This document shows positions 54,883-63,046 of a stretch of DNA of 64,000 bases, piece by piece. Location: the NCBI RefSeq assembly GCF_002571225.1, contig NZ_NVEC01000028.1, forward strand, positions 1 through 64,000, in the 5' to 3' direction. The stretch comes from Bacillus sp. AFS059628. Its GTDB lineage: Bacteria; Bacillota; Bacilli; Bacillales; Bacillaceae_G. The notes beneath the pieces were generated by a model that saw only the letters and a list, made by a program, of their open reading frames with translations, searched no databases and was not told the origin of the DNA. Both the position numbers and the translations under genes were made by a program. Numbering within the stretch: position 1 is the stretch's first letter; each line of letters begins with the position of its first letter.

Positions 54883-55077
54883 TTATCCACATGGAGATTG
54901 CGCTTTCATTAAACAGTAAAGTCGGAATATTAACAACTATATCCACATTGTCCACAATTTTTAGAAAAATATCCACAATTCTAACATTTTCTATGCGTTA
55001 CAACATACAAACTTGTGAAGGGTTTGTGTAATTTATTCACAATTCTATCAATTATGTGGATAACGTTATCCACATAA
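54883..55077. promoter_or_regulatory. DnaA-box cluster (seven boxes in 195 bp)
   Basis: Exact TTATCCACA occurs at 54883-54891 (+), 55055-55063 (-) and 55066-55074 (+). TTATTCACA, a good TTATnCACA match, is at 55033-55041. One-mismatch boxes lie at 54939-54947, 54948-54956 and 54969-54977. The last two exact boxes form a perfect 26-bp palindrome. The region is AT-rich and noncoding. The density is far above chance, so DnaA binding is very likely. No dnaA or dnaN is near, so this is not the main origin as seen here. Confidence 0.85.
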
Positions 55078-55111
55078 AAAAGGTTCCTTATTTATAAGGA
55101 ACCTTTTTTCT
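55076..55111. terminator. Terminator, likely bidirectional
   Basis: AAAAAAGGTTCCTTA-TTTA-TAAGGAACCTTTTTT stem directly after the DnaA boxes. Confidence 0.85.
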
Positions 55112-55138
55112 ACTCTATCACGTAGAAAAATATGTAAT

Positions 55139-55182
55139 GAGAATGAATAATTAGGGGGGAGAACTTCTAATTATTCATTCTC
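55139..55182. repeat. 15-bp perfect inverted repeat downstream of yfhE
   Basis: GAGAATGAATAATTA and its exact complement flank a 14-base loop containing GGGGGG. No T run follows. Confidence 0.7.
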
Positions 55183-55185
55183 ACT

Positions 55186-55305
55186 TTAAATACTTTTCGA
55201 GCGATAACCCGCTGCGCGATCTGCTTTACGAAACTCTCGTTGGTAGAGAACTTCTTGTGTACTAGATAAAGCATTTTTTACTTTGTCACGTTTCTTTCTA
55301 TCCAT
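55186..55305 (-). CDS. yfhE: YfhE family small protein, 39 aa
   Basis: Translation gives MDRKKRDKVKNALSSTQEVL, then YQREFRKADRAAGYRSKSI, behind GAGGTGAT. The L-S-S/A-x-Q-E-V-L-Y-x-x-E-F-x-x-A-D-R-A-A-G-Y pattern is the YfhE family. The function is unknown. In B. subtilis yfhE stands next to yfhF and recX; here a GNAT gene, a tRNA-like element and an amidohydrolase lie between yfhE and yfhF. Confidence 0.8.
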   Translation of the reverse strand: MDRKKRDKVKNALSSTQEVLYQREFRKADRAAGYRSKSI

Positions 55306-55415
55306 TACAAATCACCTCGTGTCCTAAAGTCACTATCTATCGTTTCCAAAGACATCGGGTGATATACGTATAGGTCAAAATGTTAATGGTTAATTATCTT
55401 TTCTAAAAATTTAGA

Positions 55416-55973
55416 TTATGCTTCTTTTAAGTGATGAGCATCTTGGAACGTTGTATCTCGCATTGTAGCAAGTGTATATTGATCTTTTGGAATTTCATAT
55501 AAGTTATATACTTCTTCATTCGCGTTAATTTCATCATAAACGGCTTTTCTTGTTTCGTTTGCTAGATTTACGTATTGTAATTTTTCTGCAGCTTTAATAG
55601 AACGAATATTTATTTTGCGAATACGCATAAAGATCGTTTCAATATCTAATTCATAGAAAAGTTCACTAAAAAATGAATCTTTTGCCAATTTATTATAACC
55701 TTTTCCATGATATGGTTTGCCAAGCCATGTTCCAAGGAATCCGGCTTTTTCTTGCACATCAAATAAAGTAATTGTTCCGATAGGGTTACCCCATTCATCT
55801 AAAATTGTGCGTGAAATTAATTCCCCACGCTCTTCAGCTTCAATCGTTTGTTTCGTTAAAAATAAATATTCCTCATAAGAATAAGCCTTTTGACGCACAA
55901 AAGGGAAGACAGCTGGATCCACCATTAACTCGTATAGAACGTGGCTGTCGTGTAAGTCGCGTTTTTTTAACAT
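55416..55973 (-). CDS. GNAT-family N-acetyltransferase (RimJ/RimL-like)
   Basis: A 185-aa protein of the GNAT fold. The acetyl-CoA segment is FLGTWLGKPYHGKGYNKLAKDSFFSELF, preceded by the strand GNPIGTITLFDV and followed by the MRIRKINIRSIKAAEKLQYV motif (N-x-x-S-x-x-x-x-E-K-L), typical of RimJ-type protein or amino-acid acetyltransferases. The acceptor is unknown. The ribosome site is GAGGAGG. It is absent from the matching B. subtilis yfhE-yfhF interval, so it is accessory. Confidence 0.85.
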   Translation of the reverse strand: MLKKRDLHDSHVLYELMVDPAVFPFVRQKAYSYEEYLFLTKQTIEAEERGELISRTILDEWGNPIGTITLFDVQEKAGFLGTWLGKPYHGKGYNKLAKDSFFSELFYELDIETIFMRIRKINIRSIKAAEKLQYVNLANETRKAVYDEINANEEVYNLYEIPKDQYTLATMRDTTFQDAHHLKEA

Positions 55974-56013
55974 ACTAACTCCTCCTCACACGAGGGTAGC
56001 ATGACGAAAAAAC

Positions 56014-56070
56014 ACCCCACCCTCGAAATTTTTATATCAATCTTTAAAAAATTTCGGGGTGGGAATCGAA
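56014..56070. repeat. Inverted repeat joining the GNAT terminator and the tRNA-like 3' end
   Basis: CCCACCC-T-CGAAATTTTT (56021-56038) faces AAAAATTTCGGGGTGGG. The right arm is also the T-arm and 3' acceptor strand of the tRNA-like element, so folding of one excludes the other. Confidence 0.6.
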
Positions 56071-56122
56071 CCCACTAGAACCAGTTTCTAACGCTGGTGG
56101 CGCACCATTTGCCTTCCCCATT
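56051..56122 (-). ncRNA. tRNA-like element (pseudo-tRNA)
   Basis: On the minus strand a D-arm GGC-AAATGGTGC-GCC, an anticodon-like arm ACCAG-CGTTAGAAA-CTGGT with a 9-base loop, a TCTA variable region and a canonical T-arm GTGGG-TTCGATT-CCCAC follow in tRNA order. The acceptor pairs only over about four of seven positions (AATGGGG with CCCGAAA), no CCA is encoded, and a T run follows the 3' strand. It is therefore no ordinary tRNA. A pseudo-tRNA (tRNA-Other) is reported from B. cereus, but its CCA anticodon is not obvious here, so identity is not claimed. Confidence 0.55.
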
Positions 56123-56214
56123 CATCAATTTGAAAATGATAATCACGACACAAATTGATTATGGTTTCATTCAGTTTATAATCGTATAATACTTTATCTA
56201 GTCAAAAAAATAAA

Positions 56215-57345
56215 CTAGTTTTTTTTATTTTTTTTGTAAATTATTTTTCCATCAATCATGGTTAGTACAGGCTTGGCTAAATAATGGAAAGGATGATGGG
56301 TCCATAACACGAGATCAGCGTCTTTTCCAACCTCAATGCTTCCAATTCTATCCTCTAAACGTAAATTTCGTGCTGGAAAAATAGTGATTCCTTCTAGTGC
56401 AGTTTTTTCGTCTAATCCTTCCCTTACCGCGACAGCAGCACAAACATTTAAATATTGAATGGGTGTATAAGGGTGATCTGTTGTGATGGAAACTTCCACT
56501 CCATTTTTGGATAATATATGGTAAGTATCCCATGTTTTGTTTTTGAGTTCTATTTTAGAACGGCGTGTAAGCGTGGGGCCAACTGAAACCTTCAAATTGT
56601 GTTTCGAAAGTTCTTCAACAATAAAGTGTCCTTCTGTACAATGTTCAATACGTAAATCGAGATTAAATTCTGTTGCAAAGCGTAGAGCAGAACTAATATC
56701 ATCTGCTCGGTGAGCGTGGATACGTACGGGTATTTCGCGACGTAATGCTTTTAAGATAGGAAGCATTCGAAAATCAGCTTCATGCCCGTAGTGCTGTGCT
56801 TCATAGAATGATTCCCGAAGTAATCCCATAATTCCCATACGTGTTATGGATTCTTTTGTTCCATTACTATGGACCTTTTTAGGATTTTCTCCAAAGGCAA
56901 TCTTTAAGCCTGCAGGTTCTTGAATAATCATATGATCAATACAAGTTCCAGCTGTTTTTATTACACAAGTCGTACCACCAATAATGTTTTGACTTCCTGG
57001 CATAACGTGAACAGTTGTGATGCCATTTTGTACAGCATCTTGAAATGCAATATCAAAAGGGTGGATTCCGTCCAAAGAACGGATATGTGGTGTTGAAACT
57101 TCAGATGTTTCATTTGCATCATTGCCAGCCCAACCAGTGCCTTCATCATAGAGACCAAGATGAGTATGGACATCAATAAATCCGGGTAAAAGATGAAGAG
57201 CACGCGCGTCTATAACTGTCATATCTTGAGTAGATTGAATGGTAGGCTTGACCTCGGCAATTCGTTCTCCTATAACGAGTACATCCCCTTGAAATTTTTG
57301 GGATGTAATAGGATAGACAATGGCTTGTTTGAGCAATATTTTCAT
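56215..57345 (-). CDS. Metal-dependent amidohydrolase (imidazolonepropionase-like)
   Basis: A 376-aa TIM-barrel amidohydrolase. The metal site HTH is in PGFIDVHTHLGLYDEGTGWAGND. A later His pair lies in VRIHAHRADDI and RIEHCTEG, and the catalytic Asp is in ITTDHPYTP. The C-terminal GSIEVGKDADLVLWTHHPF strand is the usual composite domain. The substrate is unknown; family relatives cut cyclic amides or isoaspartyl peptides. The start follows GAGGTACCT. It is monocistronic. It interrupts the conserved yfh order. Confidence 0.85.
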   Translation of the reverse strand: MKILLKQAIVYPITSQKFQGDVLVIGERIAEVKPTIQSTQDMTVIDARALHLLPGFIDVHTHLGLYDEGTGWAGNDANETSEVSTPHIRSLDGIHPFDIAFQDAVQNGITTVHVMPGSQNIIGGTTCVIKTAGTCIDHMIIQEPAGLKIAFGENPKKVHSNGTKESITRMGIMGLLRESFYEAQHYGHEADFRMLPILKALRREIPVRIHAHRADDISSALRFATEFNLDLRIEHCTEGHFIVEELSKHNLKVSVGPTLTRRSKIELKNKTWDTYHILSKNGVEVSITTDHPYTPIQYLNVCAAVAVREGLDEKTALEGITIFPARNLRLEDRIGSIEVGKDADLVLWTHHPFHYLAKPVLTMIDGKIIYKKNKKN

Positions 57346-57484
57346 AGGTACCTCATTTCTGTTACTTTATAATGTTAATGGAATTTAGGGGAAAGTAACT
57401 GAAAGATTATTTGTGTAATAATGCTCCGGATTCTAGAAAATAAAAGTTTTGAAAGGGCCCCTGTAAAACTGTGTTTTAGAAGTA

Positions 57485-58390
57485 CTACATTGTATGCGAA
57501 AGTATATTTTGTAATGCATGGTCTACTGCCGGAAATGTGTATTGATACCCATGCTCAATTGCTTTACTAGGTAATACATGTTGTCCTTCTAATACAAGTA
57601 TGCTCATCTCACCAAGTAAAGCGTGAAGCATAAAGGAAGGGACAGGTAACCAATGAGGTTTTTTCATTATAGCTGCAATGGTTTCTCCAAATTCCTTCAT
57701 TCTTATAGGTAAGGGAGCTGTGAGATTAAGAGGTCCATCAATTTCTTCTTTTTGTATGATGAAATCAATCAGGCGAACGACATCATCTATATGAATCCAT
57801 GATAACCATTGGTTTCCAGATCCAATTGTACCGCCGATATAGAATTGATAGGGGAGTAGCATTTTTGGAAGAGCTCCTCCATCTGCACTTAATACGACTC
57901 CAAATCTTGCGTATACTGTTCGCATTCCGAGAGAACGAGCTTTAGATGCTTCTTGTTCCCATGAACATACTGTATTTGCTAAAAAGTCATCTCCAGGAGT
58001 CTCATGTTGTTCTGTAAAAGATTCTGTTTCAGACGTTCCATAGTATCCAATAGCGCTTGCGTTAATAAATGTGTGCGGTTTTATGTTGAGTGTCTGCAAT
58101 TGTTTAATGAGTCCTTTTGTCGTTTGAATTCTACTGTTTAAAATGGCTTTCTTTTGTTTCTTTGTCCATCTACTATTAATAGATTCTCCAGCTAGATTAA
58201 TAACTACATCGATAGAAGAGAGGGGGAAGGTTTGTAAATTTGGTGTCCATTGTACGTATTGAAGGTTAGGGTCGGAAGTTTCAGTAGTTTTGTTTCGAGT
58301 GAGAATGTAAACCGTATGTCCTTTTTGAATGAAAAAAGTAGAAAGGTATTTACCGATAAAGCCGGTACCACCAGAAATTGCGATTTTCAC
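57485..58390 (-). CDS. yfhF: TIGR01777-type NAD(P)-dependent epimerase (YfhF-like)
   Basis: A 301-aa SDR39U1 protein. A GTG start (GTGAAAATCGCAATTTCTGG) behind GAGGAGGAAA is preferred to a longer frame. NADPH is bound at ISGGTGFIGKYLSTFF, INLAGESINSRWTKKQKKAILNSR is the family hallmark, and NASAIGYYGTSE carries the active Tyr. The C-terminal HALLGEMSILVLEGQHVLPSKA is the DUF1731 tail. The substrate is unknown. It is divergent from recX as in B. subtilis. Confidence 0.92.
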   Translation of the reverse strand: MKIAISGGTGFIGKYLSTFFIQKGHTVYILTRNKTTETSDPNLQYVQWTPNLQTFPLSSIDVVINLAGESINSRWTKKQKKAILNSRIQTTKGLIKQLQTLNIKPHTFINASAIGYYGTSETESFTEQHETPGDDFLANTVCSWEQEASKARSLGMRTVYARFGVVLSADGGALPKMLLPYQFYIGGTIGSGNQWLSWIHIDDVVRLIDFIIQKEEIDGPLNLTAPLPIRMKEFGETIAAIMKKPHWLPVPSFMLHALLGEMSILVLEGQHVLPSKAIEHGYQYTFPAVDHALQNILSHTM

Positions 58391-58471
58391 AAGTATTTCC
58401 TCCTCATTATATATATTCTTAAAAAGCAAAAACGTTCCTCGACTATGTTAAAATAATAGAGAGGTGAGAGT

Positions 58472-59284
58472 ATGGCTGTCATTACAAAAATAGAAGTACA
58501 AAAACGATCGAAAGAACGATTTAATATTTATATTGATAAAGGTCAAGGTGAAGAGTACGGGTTTAGTGTGAATGAAGTAATCTTAATAAAACACGGATTA
58601 CAAAAGGGCTTAGAAATTGATGAAATAGCATTAGGAAATATTTTGTACAATGAAGAGGTACAAAAAGCATATTTACAAGCAATCTCCTATTTATCCTATC
58701 AAATGAGAACGAAACAAGAAATAGAAGATTTTTTACGAAAAAAAGAAGTGGGACAGGCCATCATCTCTGAAGTCGTTTCGAAATTATTACATGACCGATA
58801 TATTAATGATAAAGAGTATGCTATTTTATATACGAGAACGCAAAGCAATGTGAATCGAAAAGGTCCCACTGTTATTAAAAGAGAGTTGTTAAATAAAGGT
58901 GTTCAGGATCTAATTATTACACATAGTTTACAAGAATATCCGAAGGAAAAGCAAATTGAGAATGCTTTAATTCTTATAGAAAAGAAGAAAAAATCTTATC
59001 AAAAGCATTCCTTTTTACAAATGAAGCTAAAGTTAGACGAAATGCTTGTTCGTAAAGGATATTCTAGAGATGTGATTCAAATTTGTTTGGAAGAATTGAA
59101 AGACGAAAAAGATGACGAAAAGCAACAAGAAGCGTTACACTATCATGGGAATAAATATTATGAGAAATATAAGAAGTATGATGGATGGACATTCGAAAAT
59201 AAGATGAAACAAGCGTTATATCGCAAAGGATTCTCTATCGATGAAATAGAGGTATTTTTGCAAATGAAACGCGAAGAGGGATGA
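58472..59284 (+). CDS. recX: Recombination regulator RecX
   Basis: A 270-aa helical protein made of three-helix repeats that wrap RecA filaments and modulate them. Repeats are seen in AISYLSYQMRTKQEIEDFLRKKEVGQAIISEVVSKLLHDRYINDKEYAILYTR and again in LKLDEMLVRKGYSRDVIQICLEEL and MKQALYRKGFSIDEIEVFLQ. Length fits the long Firmicute RecX (B. subtilis 264 aa). The start follows AGAGGTGAG. yfhH follows by 10 bases, so they are co-transcribed. Confidence 0.94.
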   Translation: MAVITKIEVQKRSKERFNIYIDKGQGEEYGFSVNEVILIKHGLQKGLEIDEIALGNILYNEEVQKAYLQAISYLSYQMRTKQEIEDFLRKKEVGQAIISEVVSKLLHDRYINDKEYAILYTRTQSNVNRKGPTVIKRELLNKGVQDLIITHSLQEYPKEKQIENALILIEKKKKSYQKHSFLQMKLKLDEMLVRKGYSRDVIQICLEELKDEKDDEKQQEALHYHGNKYYEKYKKYDGWTFENKMKQALYRKGFSIDEIEVFLQMKREEG

Positions 59285-59294
59285 GGAGAATAAG

Positions 59295-59612
59295 ATGAAT
59301 ATGCCAAAGCGCTACAGTGAAATGACACCATATGAGCTAAGGGAAGAAATTGGGCTTTTGAAAGAGCAAGCGATAAAAGCTGAGCAACTTGGAATTGTAA
59401 ATGAGTTCGATGTATTAATGCGAAAGATAGCAATGGCACGCGCTTATATGACTGACATAAACAAATTCCATATCGGTGAGACGTATGAATTAGTAGAAGA
59501 ACCTGGTATATTATTTGAAATTACGTATTTCAATGGGGTATTTGCTTGGGGACATAAGCAAAATGATAATGAAGAGATTGGAATACCGATTTCTTTATTA
59601 CAAGAAAAATAA
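59295..59612 (+). CDS. yfhH: YfhH family protein (DUF1811)
   Basis: A 105-aa protein. The N-terminal helix pair RYSEMTPYELREEIGLLKEQAIKAEQLGIVNEFDVLMRKIAMARAYM and a C-terminal SH3-like barrel (GETYELVEEPGILFEITYFNGVFAWGHK) are the DUF1811 arrangement; B. subtilis YfhH has 104 aa. The function is unknown. It is co-transcribed with recX and ends at a hairpin. Confidence 0.92.
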   Translation: MNMPKRYSEMTPYELREEIGLLKEQAIKAEQLGIVNEFDVLMRKIAMARAYMTDINKFHIGETYELVEEPGILFEITYFNGVFAWGHKQNDNEEIGIPISLLQEK

Positions 59613-59644
59613 AAACCAGAGAGCGAATATCTCTCTGGTTTTCA
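59611..59644 (+). terminator. Terminator of recX-yfhH
   Basis: AAAACCAGAGAG-loop-CTCTCTGGTTTT stem. Confidence 0.85.
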
Positions 59645-59676
59645 TCTTTGGTAGGCGTTACAGGAGATAGGAGATT

Positions 59677-59829
59677 CTAAAATTGGCGTTTTTTACATTC
59701 ATTCGCCAATATAATGAGAGACTGGGTTTGTTGCGTCTGTCCGTTAACTTGCGCTTTTGCATGTTTCGGACGAGTCCACGTATGGTTGAATAATTCAGAA
59801 CGACTATCTAAGCGATCACGGTAGCTCAT
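59677..59829 (-). CDS. YpzG-like small protein, 50 aa
   Basis: Translation gives MSYRDRLDSRSELFNHTWTR, then PKHAKAQVNGQTQQTQSLIILANECKKRQF, behind GAGGTGAT. The R/N-P-K-H-A/S-x-A/S-Q-V-N-G-Q-T-Q-x-T core is that of YpzG-type small proteins of bacilli. It lies before sspK in the same direction and may share its late sporulation transcript (37 bases apart). Function unknown. Confidence 0.7.
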   Translation of the reverse strand: MSYRDRLDSRSELFNHTWTRPKHAKAQVNGQTQQTQSLIILANECKKRQF

Positions 59830-59866
59830 CTTTATCACCTCGTGTAGGAAGTTGATTTACTTTGTA

Positions 59867-60025
59867 CTATTCTTCCTGCTGATTTGCAGCACGCATACGT
59901 TCTTGTGGGTGCGTGTTAATTGTGCCGTTAGGTCGTTTCGAAGCGAAGCGTGATTTCGCTTTCGGTTGACCGTCGATTTTGCTGTTGTTTTTTGACTCAG
60001 ACCAAAATTCGGCTTGTTTACCCAT
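59867..60025 (-). CDS. sspK: Small acid-soluble spore protein K
   Basis: A 52-aa protein, [20 protein letters not shown], then [32 protein letters not shown]. The A/S-K-R[14 protein letters not shown] core is diagnostic of SspK, a minor SASP of the forespore core. The ribosome site is GAGGAGGGC. A SigG-type promoter lies 50 bases upstream. It is next to yfhJ as in B. subtilis. Confidence 0.92.
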
Positions 60026-60077
60026 TGCGAACGCCCTCCTCATCATCAGTTGATACCTCTTGAAGAAGTATCAATTA

Positions 60078-60107
60078 TAGAATGTGCAAAATAGAAGAAA
60101 CTATCCT
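60078..60107 (-). promoter_or_regulatory. SigG promoter candidate of sspK
   Basis: On the minus strand AGGATA (60102-60107), a 17-bp spacer and CATTCTA (60078-60084) fit the SigG pattern with one change at the first -35 base. Confidence 0.65.
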
Positions 60108-60146
60108 TTAGAAATGAAGGGATAATTAGGTAAAGGAGATTAGAAT

Positions 60147-60413
60147 ATGAATGATATTTATGAAGCGTTAACGAAAGAACTGTTGGAAAAAAATGATAAA
60201 CTTTCTTATGCACAAGCTCGTGCGTGGGTTGAATTATTGTGGGAAGATTTTCAAACGACTTATGCAAAGTCAGGTCGTTACCAAGGAGAGCAAATGACTG
60301 AACAAGTGGTGCGATCATGGATTAATAATCATGGAGTACGCCTTCATGAAATGCGTACAAATAATCCGAAATATAGTCATTTAATCAATCAAGAAGATCA
60401 TTTAAAACATTAA
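60147..60413 (+). CDS. yfhJ: YfhJ (WVELL-type) small protein, 88 aa
   Basis: The family motif W-V-E-L-L is present in SYAQARAWVELLWEDFQTTYAKSGRYQGEQMTEQVVRSWINNHGVRLHEM; length and place match B. subtilis YfhJ. It is a soluble helical protein of unknown function. The start follows AAAGGAGAT. It is divergent from sspK. Confidence 0.88.
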   Translation: MNDIYEALTKELLEKNDKLSYAQARAWVELLWEDFQTTYAKSGRYQGEQMTEQVVRSWINNHGVRLHEMRTNNPKYSHLINQEDHLKH

Positions 60414-60440
60414 AAAAAGCGACTTAAGTCGCTTTTTTTA
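60412..60440. terminator. Bidirectional terminator
   Basis: AAAAAAAGCGACTT/AAGTCGCTTTTTTT perfect stem. Confidence 0.92.
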
Positions 60441-61418
60441 ATGTGGAAGTAACTCCAGTTTTTTTCGAAGTTTTTCTTCACTAAAAATCCATCCTGTATA
60501 GGAACTAATAATATTTAAATTATGATCGAGTTGAACGATCGCAACGAATGGATAATAATCTTTACTACGATAGCGCAAATCAATGAATCGAACCTCGTAA
60601 TAATGATCATAATCGAAAATGTCCCAGCGATACACAGGGGAGAAAGATAAAAATGCTGAGATGTTTTCATCTTGTTTAGCAGCGCGCATAATAGTATTGT
60701 CTGGGAACGGTACCCGGTCGAATTTATCATATACCATGATGTTACCGCGATGCCATCTAGCAACGTAGTAATAATTGGTTGTAACGATTGCTAAATGATA
60801 ATGATAAAATCGATAAGAAGGAGAAATAATTATCTTCTCAACATTTTTGAAACGTTTTTGTACAACGCTTCTTATATTTCTATGCATCATAATCCGTCCG
60901 ATATAGTAAACAACCATCAATATATACGCTGCTAAGGCAGTATATCCTTTATGGGAACCTACGAGCATACAAGCAATTGCGAGTATATGGATGAAGAAAA
61001 TGACAGTATCGAATGTATTAATGATACCGAGTGCTACCCATTTTTTTGTGAAGGGCCGTAATGCTTGTGTACCGTAGGCATTGAAAATATCTACAAAGAC
61101 ATGAAGAAAGACGGCAATAAATGACCAAAGTAGTAGATGCAAATATGGAGCGTCTGAAAAGAAGGCGAAAGAGATGCCACTTATAAGGAATGACCAAAGA
61201 ATCACTGCAGGAATGGAATGAGTAATACCGCGATGATTTCTAATATATTTAGCGTTATTACGCAATTTTAAAACTGTATCGATATCAGGAATATTGGAAC
61301 CAGCAATTGTAGCGAGCATAACTGCTTGTGGCCCAATATCACTTTGTGCTATGGCTGGATCTAACATGGCCAAACTGCCTAGAGTAACGCCCATAACAAG
61401 GTGAGTGGCTGTGTCCAT
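60438..61418 (-). CDS. yfhP: Metal-dependent hydrolase, membrane type (YfhP/YdjM-like)
   Basis: A 326-aa protein with four to five transmembrane helices in the N-terminal two thirds and a soluble C-terminal domain. Metal-binding histidines and aspartates appear in MDTATHLVMG, GSNIPDIDTVLK, NHRGITHSIPA and HVFVDIFNAYGTQAL, the LexA-regulated YdjM family pattern. Length equals B. subtilis YfhP (about 327 aa). The substrate is unknown, perhaps a lipid. The start follows GGAGGTGG. Confidence 0.9.
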   Translation of the reverse strand: MDTATHLVMGVTLGSLAMLDPAIAQSDIGPQAVMLATIAGSNIPDIDTVLKLRNNAKYIRNHRGITHSIPAVILWSFLISGISFAFFSDAPYLHLLLWSFIAVFLHVFVDIFNAYGTQALRPFTKKWVALGIINTFDTVIFFIHILAIACMLVGSHKGYTALAAYILMVVYYIGRIMMHRNIRSVVQKRFKNVEKIIISPSYRFYHYHLAIVTTNYYYVARWHRGNIMVYDKFDRVPFPDNTIMRAAKQDENISAFLSFSPVYRWDIFDYDHYYEVRFIDLRYRSKDYYPFVAIVQLDHNLNIISSYTGWIFSEEKLRKKLELLPH

Positions 61419-61567
61419 AGAAATCCACCTCCGTTTTTTATTAATGTAACTCTTTTTATTCGATACCTCAAGTCCTTTGCCTTCTATTTCCTATGTCATC
61501 TTACTTAAATTTTTTCCTAAATTCTTTATAATAGTACTTATATGCAAAAAAATGAGGGGGATCAAGT

Positions 61568-62665
61568 TTGACACTTGAAATATTAAATAATTTTAACATA
61601 GAGCAGTTTCAAAATGATTTAATTGGTTGGTTTGAAAAAGAGCAACGCGACTTACCGTGGCGTAAAAATAAAGATCCATACCGTGTTTGGGTTTCAGAAA
61701 TTATGTTGCAGCAAACTAGAGTGGAAGCTGTAAAACCATATTACGCGAATTTTATGGGGAAGTTTCCTACTCTAGAAGCTTTGGCAAATGCTGATGATGA
61801 AGAAGTGTTAAAAGCATGGGAAGGTTTAGGTTATTATTCTAGAGCACGAAACTTACATGCGGCCGTAAAGGAAGTAAAAGAAGTATACGGCGGAATTGTA
61901 CCGAATGATGTAAAGAAAATTGAAAAGTTAAAGGGAGTCGGACCATATACAAAAGGTGCTATTTTAAGTATCGCATATGGTATACCAGAGCCGGCAGTTG
62001 ACGGAAATGTTATGCGTGTATTATCCCGTATTTTATCAGTATGGGATGACATTGCAAAACCGAAAACTAGAAAAGTGTTTGAAGAGATTGTGCGTGAAAT
62101 TATTTCGGCTAAAAATCCATCTTATTTTAATCAAGGTTTAATGGAGTTAGGCGCACTAATTTGTATTCCAAAAAATCCAGCATGCTTACTTTGTCCTGTA
62201 CGTGAGCATTGCAGGGGATATGCTGAAGGTGTTCAAAAGGAATTACCAGTCAAAAGTAAAGCAAAGGCTCCTACGATGGTACCGCTTGTTGCAGGAGTGC
62301 TTCAAACGGAAGATGGTCGTTACGTCATTAATAAACGTCCAAGTACCGGTTTATTAGCTAATATGTGGGAGTTTCCGAATGTTGAACTTGGCGAAGGGAT
62401 TCGTAATCAGAAGGAACAGCTTATAGATTATATGAACGAAAAATTTGAGCTTTCAATTTCTATTGAAGAATACGCAATGAATGTACAACATACGTTTACC
62501 CATCGCACTTGGGATATATTTGTATTTTACGGAAAAGTAACTGGTGATATTGTTGAAACAGATACATTGAAATTTGTATCGAAAGAAGCTTTTGAACAGT
62601 TGCCTTTCTCGAAATCACATCGTACGATTTATGAAAGTTGTGTTGAAAAAATTACAATGCAATAA
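61568..62665 (+). CDS. mutY: A/G-specific adenine glycosylase MutY
   Basis: A 365-aa base-excision repair enzyme that removes adenine paired with 8-oxoG. The catalytic Glu is in [18 protein letters not shown], the helix-hairpin-helix is [14 protein letters not shown], and the catalytic Asp is in [11 protein letters not shown]. The [4Fe-4S] cysteines follow as C-x6-C-x2-C-x5-C in [17 protein letters not shown]. The C-terminal MutT-like domain reads the lesion. The start codon is TTG behind GAGGGGGAT. A TATAAT is at 61527-61532 with a weak -35. Confidence 0.95.
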   Translation: MTLEILNNFNIEQFQNDLIGWFEKEQRDLPWRKNKDPYRVWVSEIMLQQTRVEAVKPYYANFMGKFPTLEALANADDEEVLKAWEGLGYYSRARNLHAAVKEVKEVYGGIVPNDVKKIEKLKGVGPYTKGAILSIAYGIPEPAVDGNVMRVLSRILSVWDDIAKPKTRKVFEEIVREIISAKNPSYFNQGLMELGALICIPKNPACLLCPVREHCRGYAEGVQKELPVKSKAKAPTMVPLVAGVLQTEDGRYVINKRPSTGLLANMWEFPNVELGEGIRNQKEQLIDYMNEKFELSISIEEYAMNVQHTFTHRTWDIFVFYGKVTGDIVETDTLKFVSKEAFEQLPFSKSHRTIYESCVEKITMQ

Positions 62666-62667
62666 AT

Positions 62668-62702
62668 AAAAAGTGTTCCCTAGATTGGGAACACTTTTTT
62701 AA
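62668..62702. terminator. Bidirectional terminator
   Basis: AAAAAGTGTTCCC-loop-GGGAACACTTTTT stem. Confidence 0.9.
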
Positions 62703-62923
62703 TCGTAAGAAATTTTTGTCCCATGAGTCCAACTAGCCTCACCTTCTTGTAAGCCGCCTCTTGTTTCAATTTCTTTTACAATTTCTTTATAGATACTTTG
62801 ACCTTCTGCATTTAAATACGGAAGAATCTGTTGTAATGAATGATGAAAATAAGCCAATTCATCTTCTTTCCACTCATTTTTTGAAACCATCGTTAGTTCA
62901 GTCATATCGCGTCCTATATACAT
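62699..62923 (-). CDS. yfhS: YfhS-like small protein, 74 aa
   Basis: The frame MYIGRDMTELTMVSKNEWKE..YFHHSLQQILPYLNAEGQSIYKEIVKEIETRGG begins at an ATG after GGAGGTGG; a longer upstream frame has no ribosome site. The length matches B. subtilis YfhS (74 aa), and it lies between mutY and sspE as there. It is helical; the function is unknown and a sporulation link is possible. Confidence 0.85.
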   Translation of the reverse strand: MYIGRDMTELTMVSKNEWKEDELAYFHHSLQQILPYLNAEGQSIYKEIVKEIETRGGLQEGEASWTHGTKISYD

Positions 62924-63046
62924 ATTTCCACCTCCATTTCCTATAGTTTGAATGAGTGATAAGAGATATATACGGAGATTAAAAAAGAAAATCACGGATA
63001 GCTTCTAAGTAAATTGGTTACATTATTGGTTGTGGAGGTGAGAAAG

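Noticed and set aside
54883-55077. Main chromosomal origin oriC
   Set aside because: DnaA boxes are dense, but dnaA, dnaN, rpmH and gidA are absent from the neighbourhood.
62940-63046. SigG promoter of sspE
   Set aside because: CATTATT fits the -10, but no -35 lies at 17-18 bases; sspE is surely sporulation-controlled, yet I cannot place its promoter.
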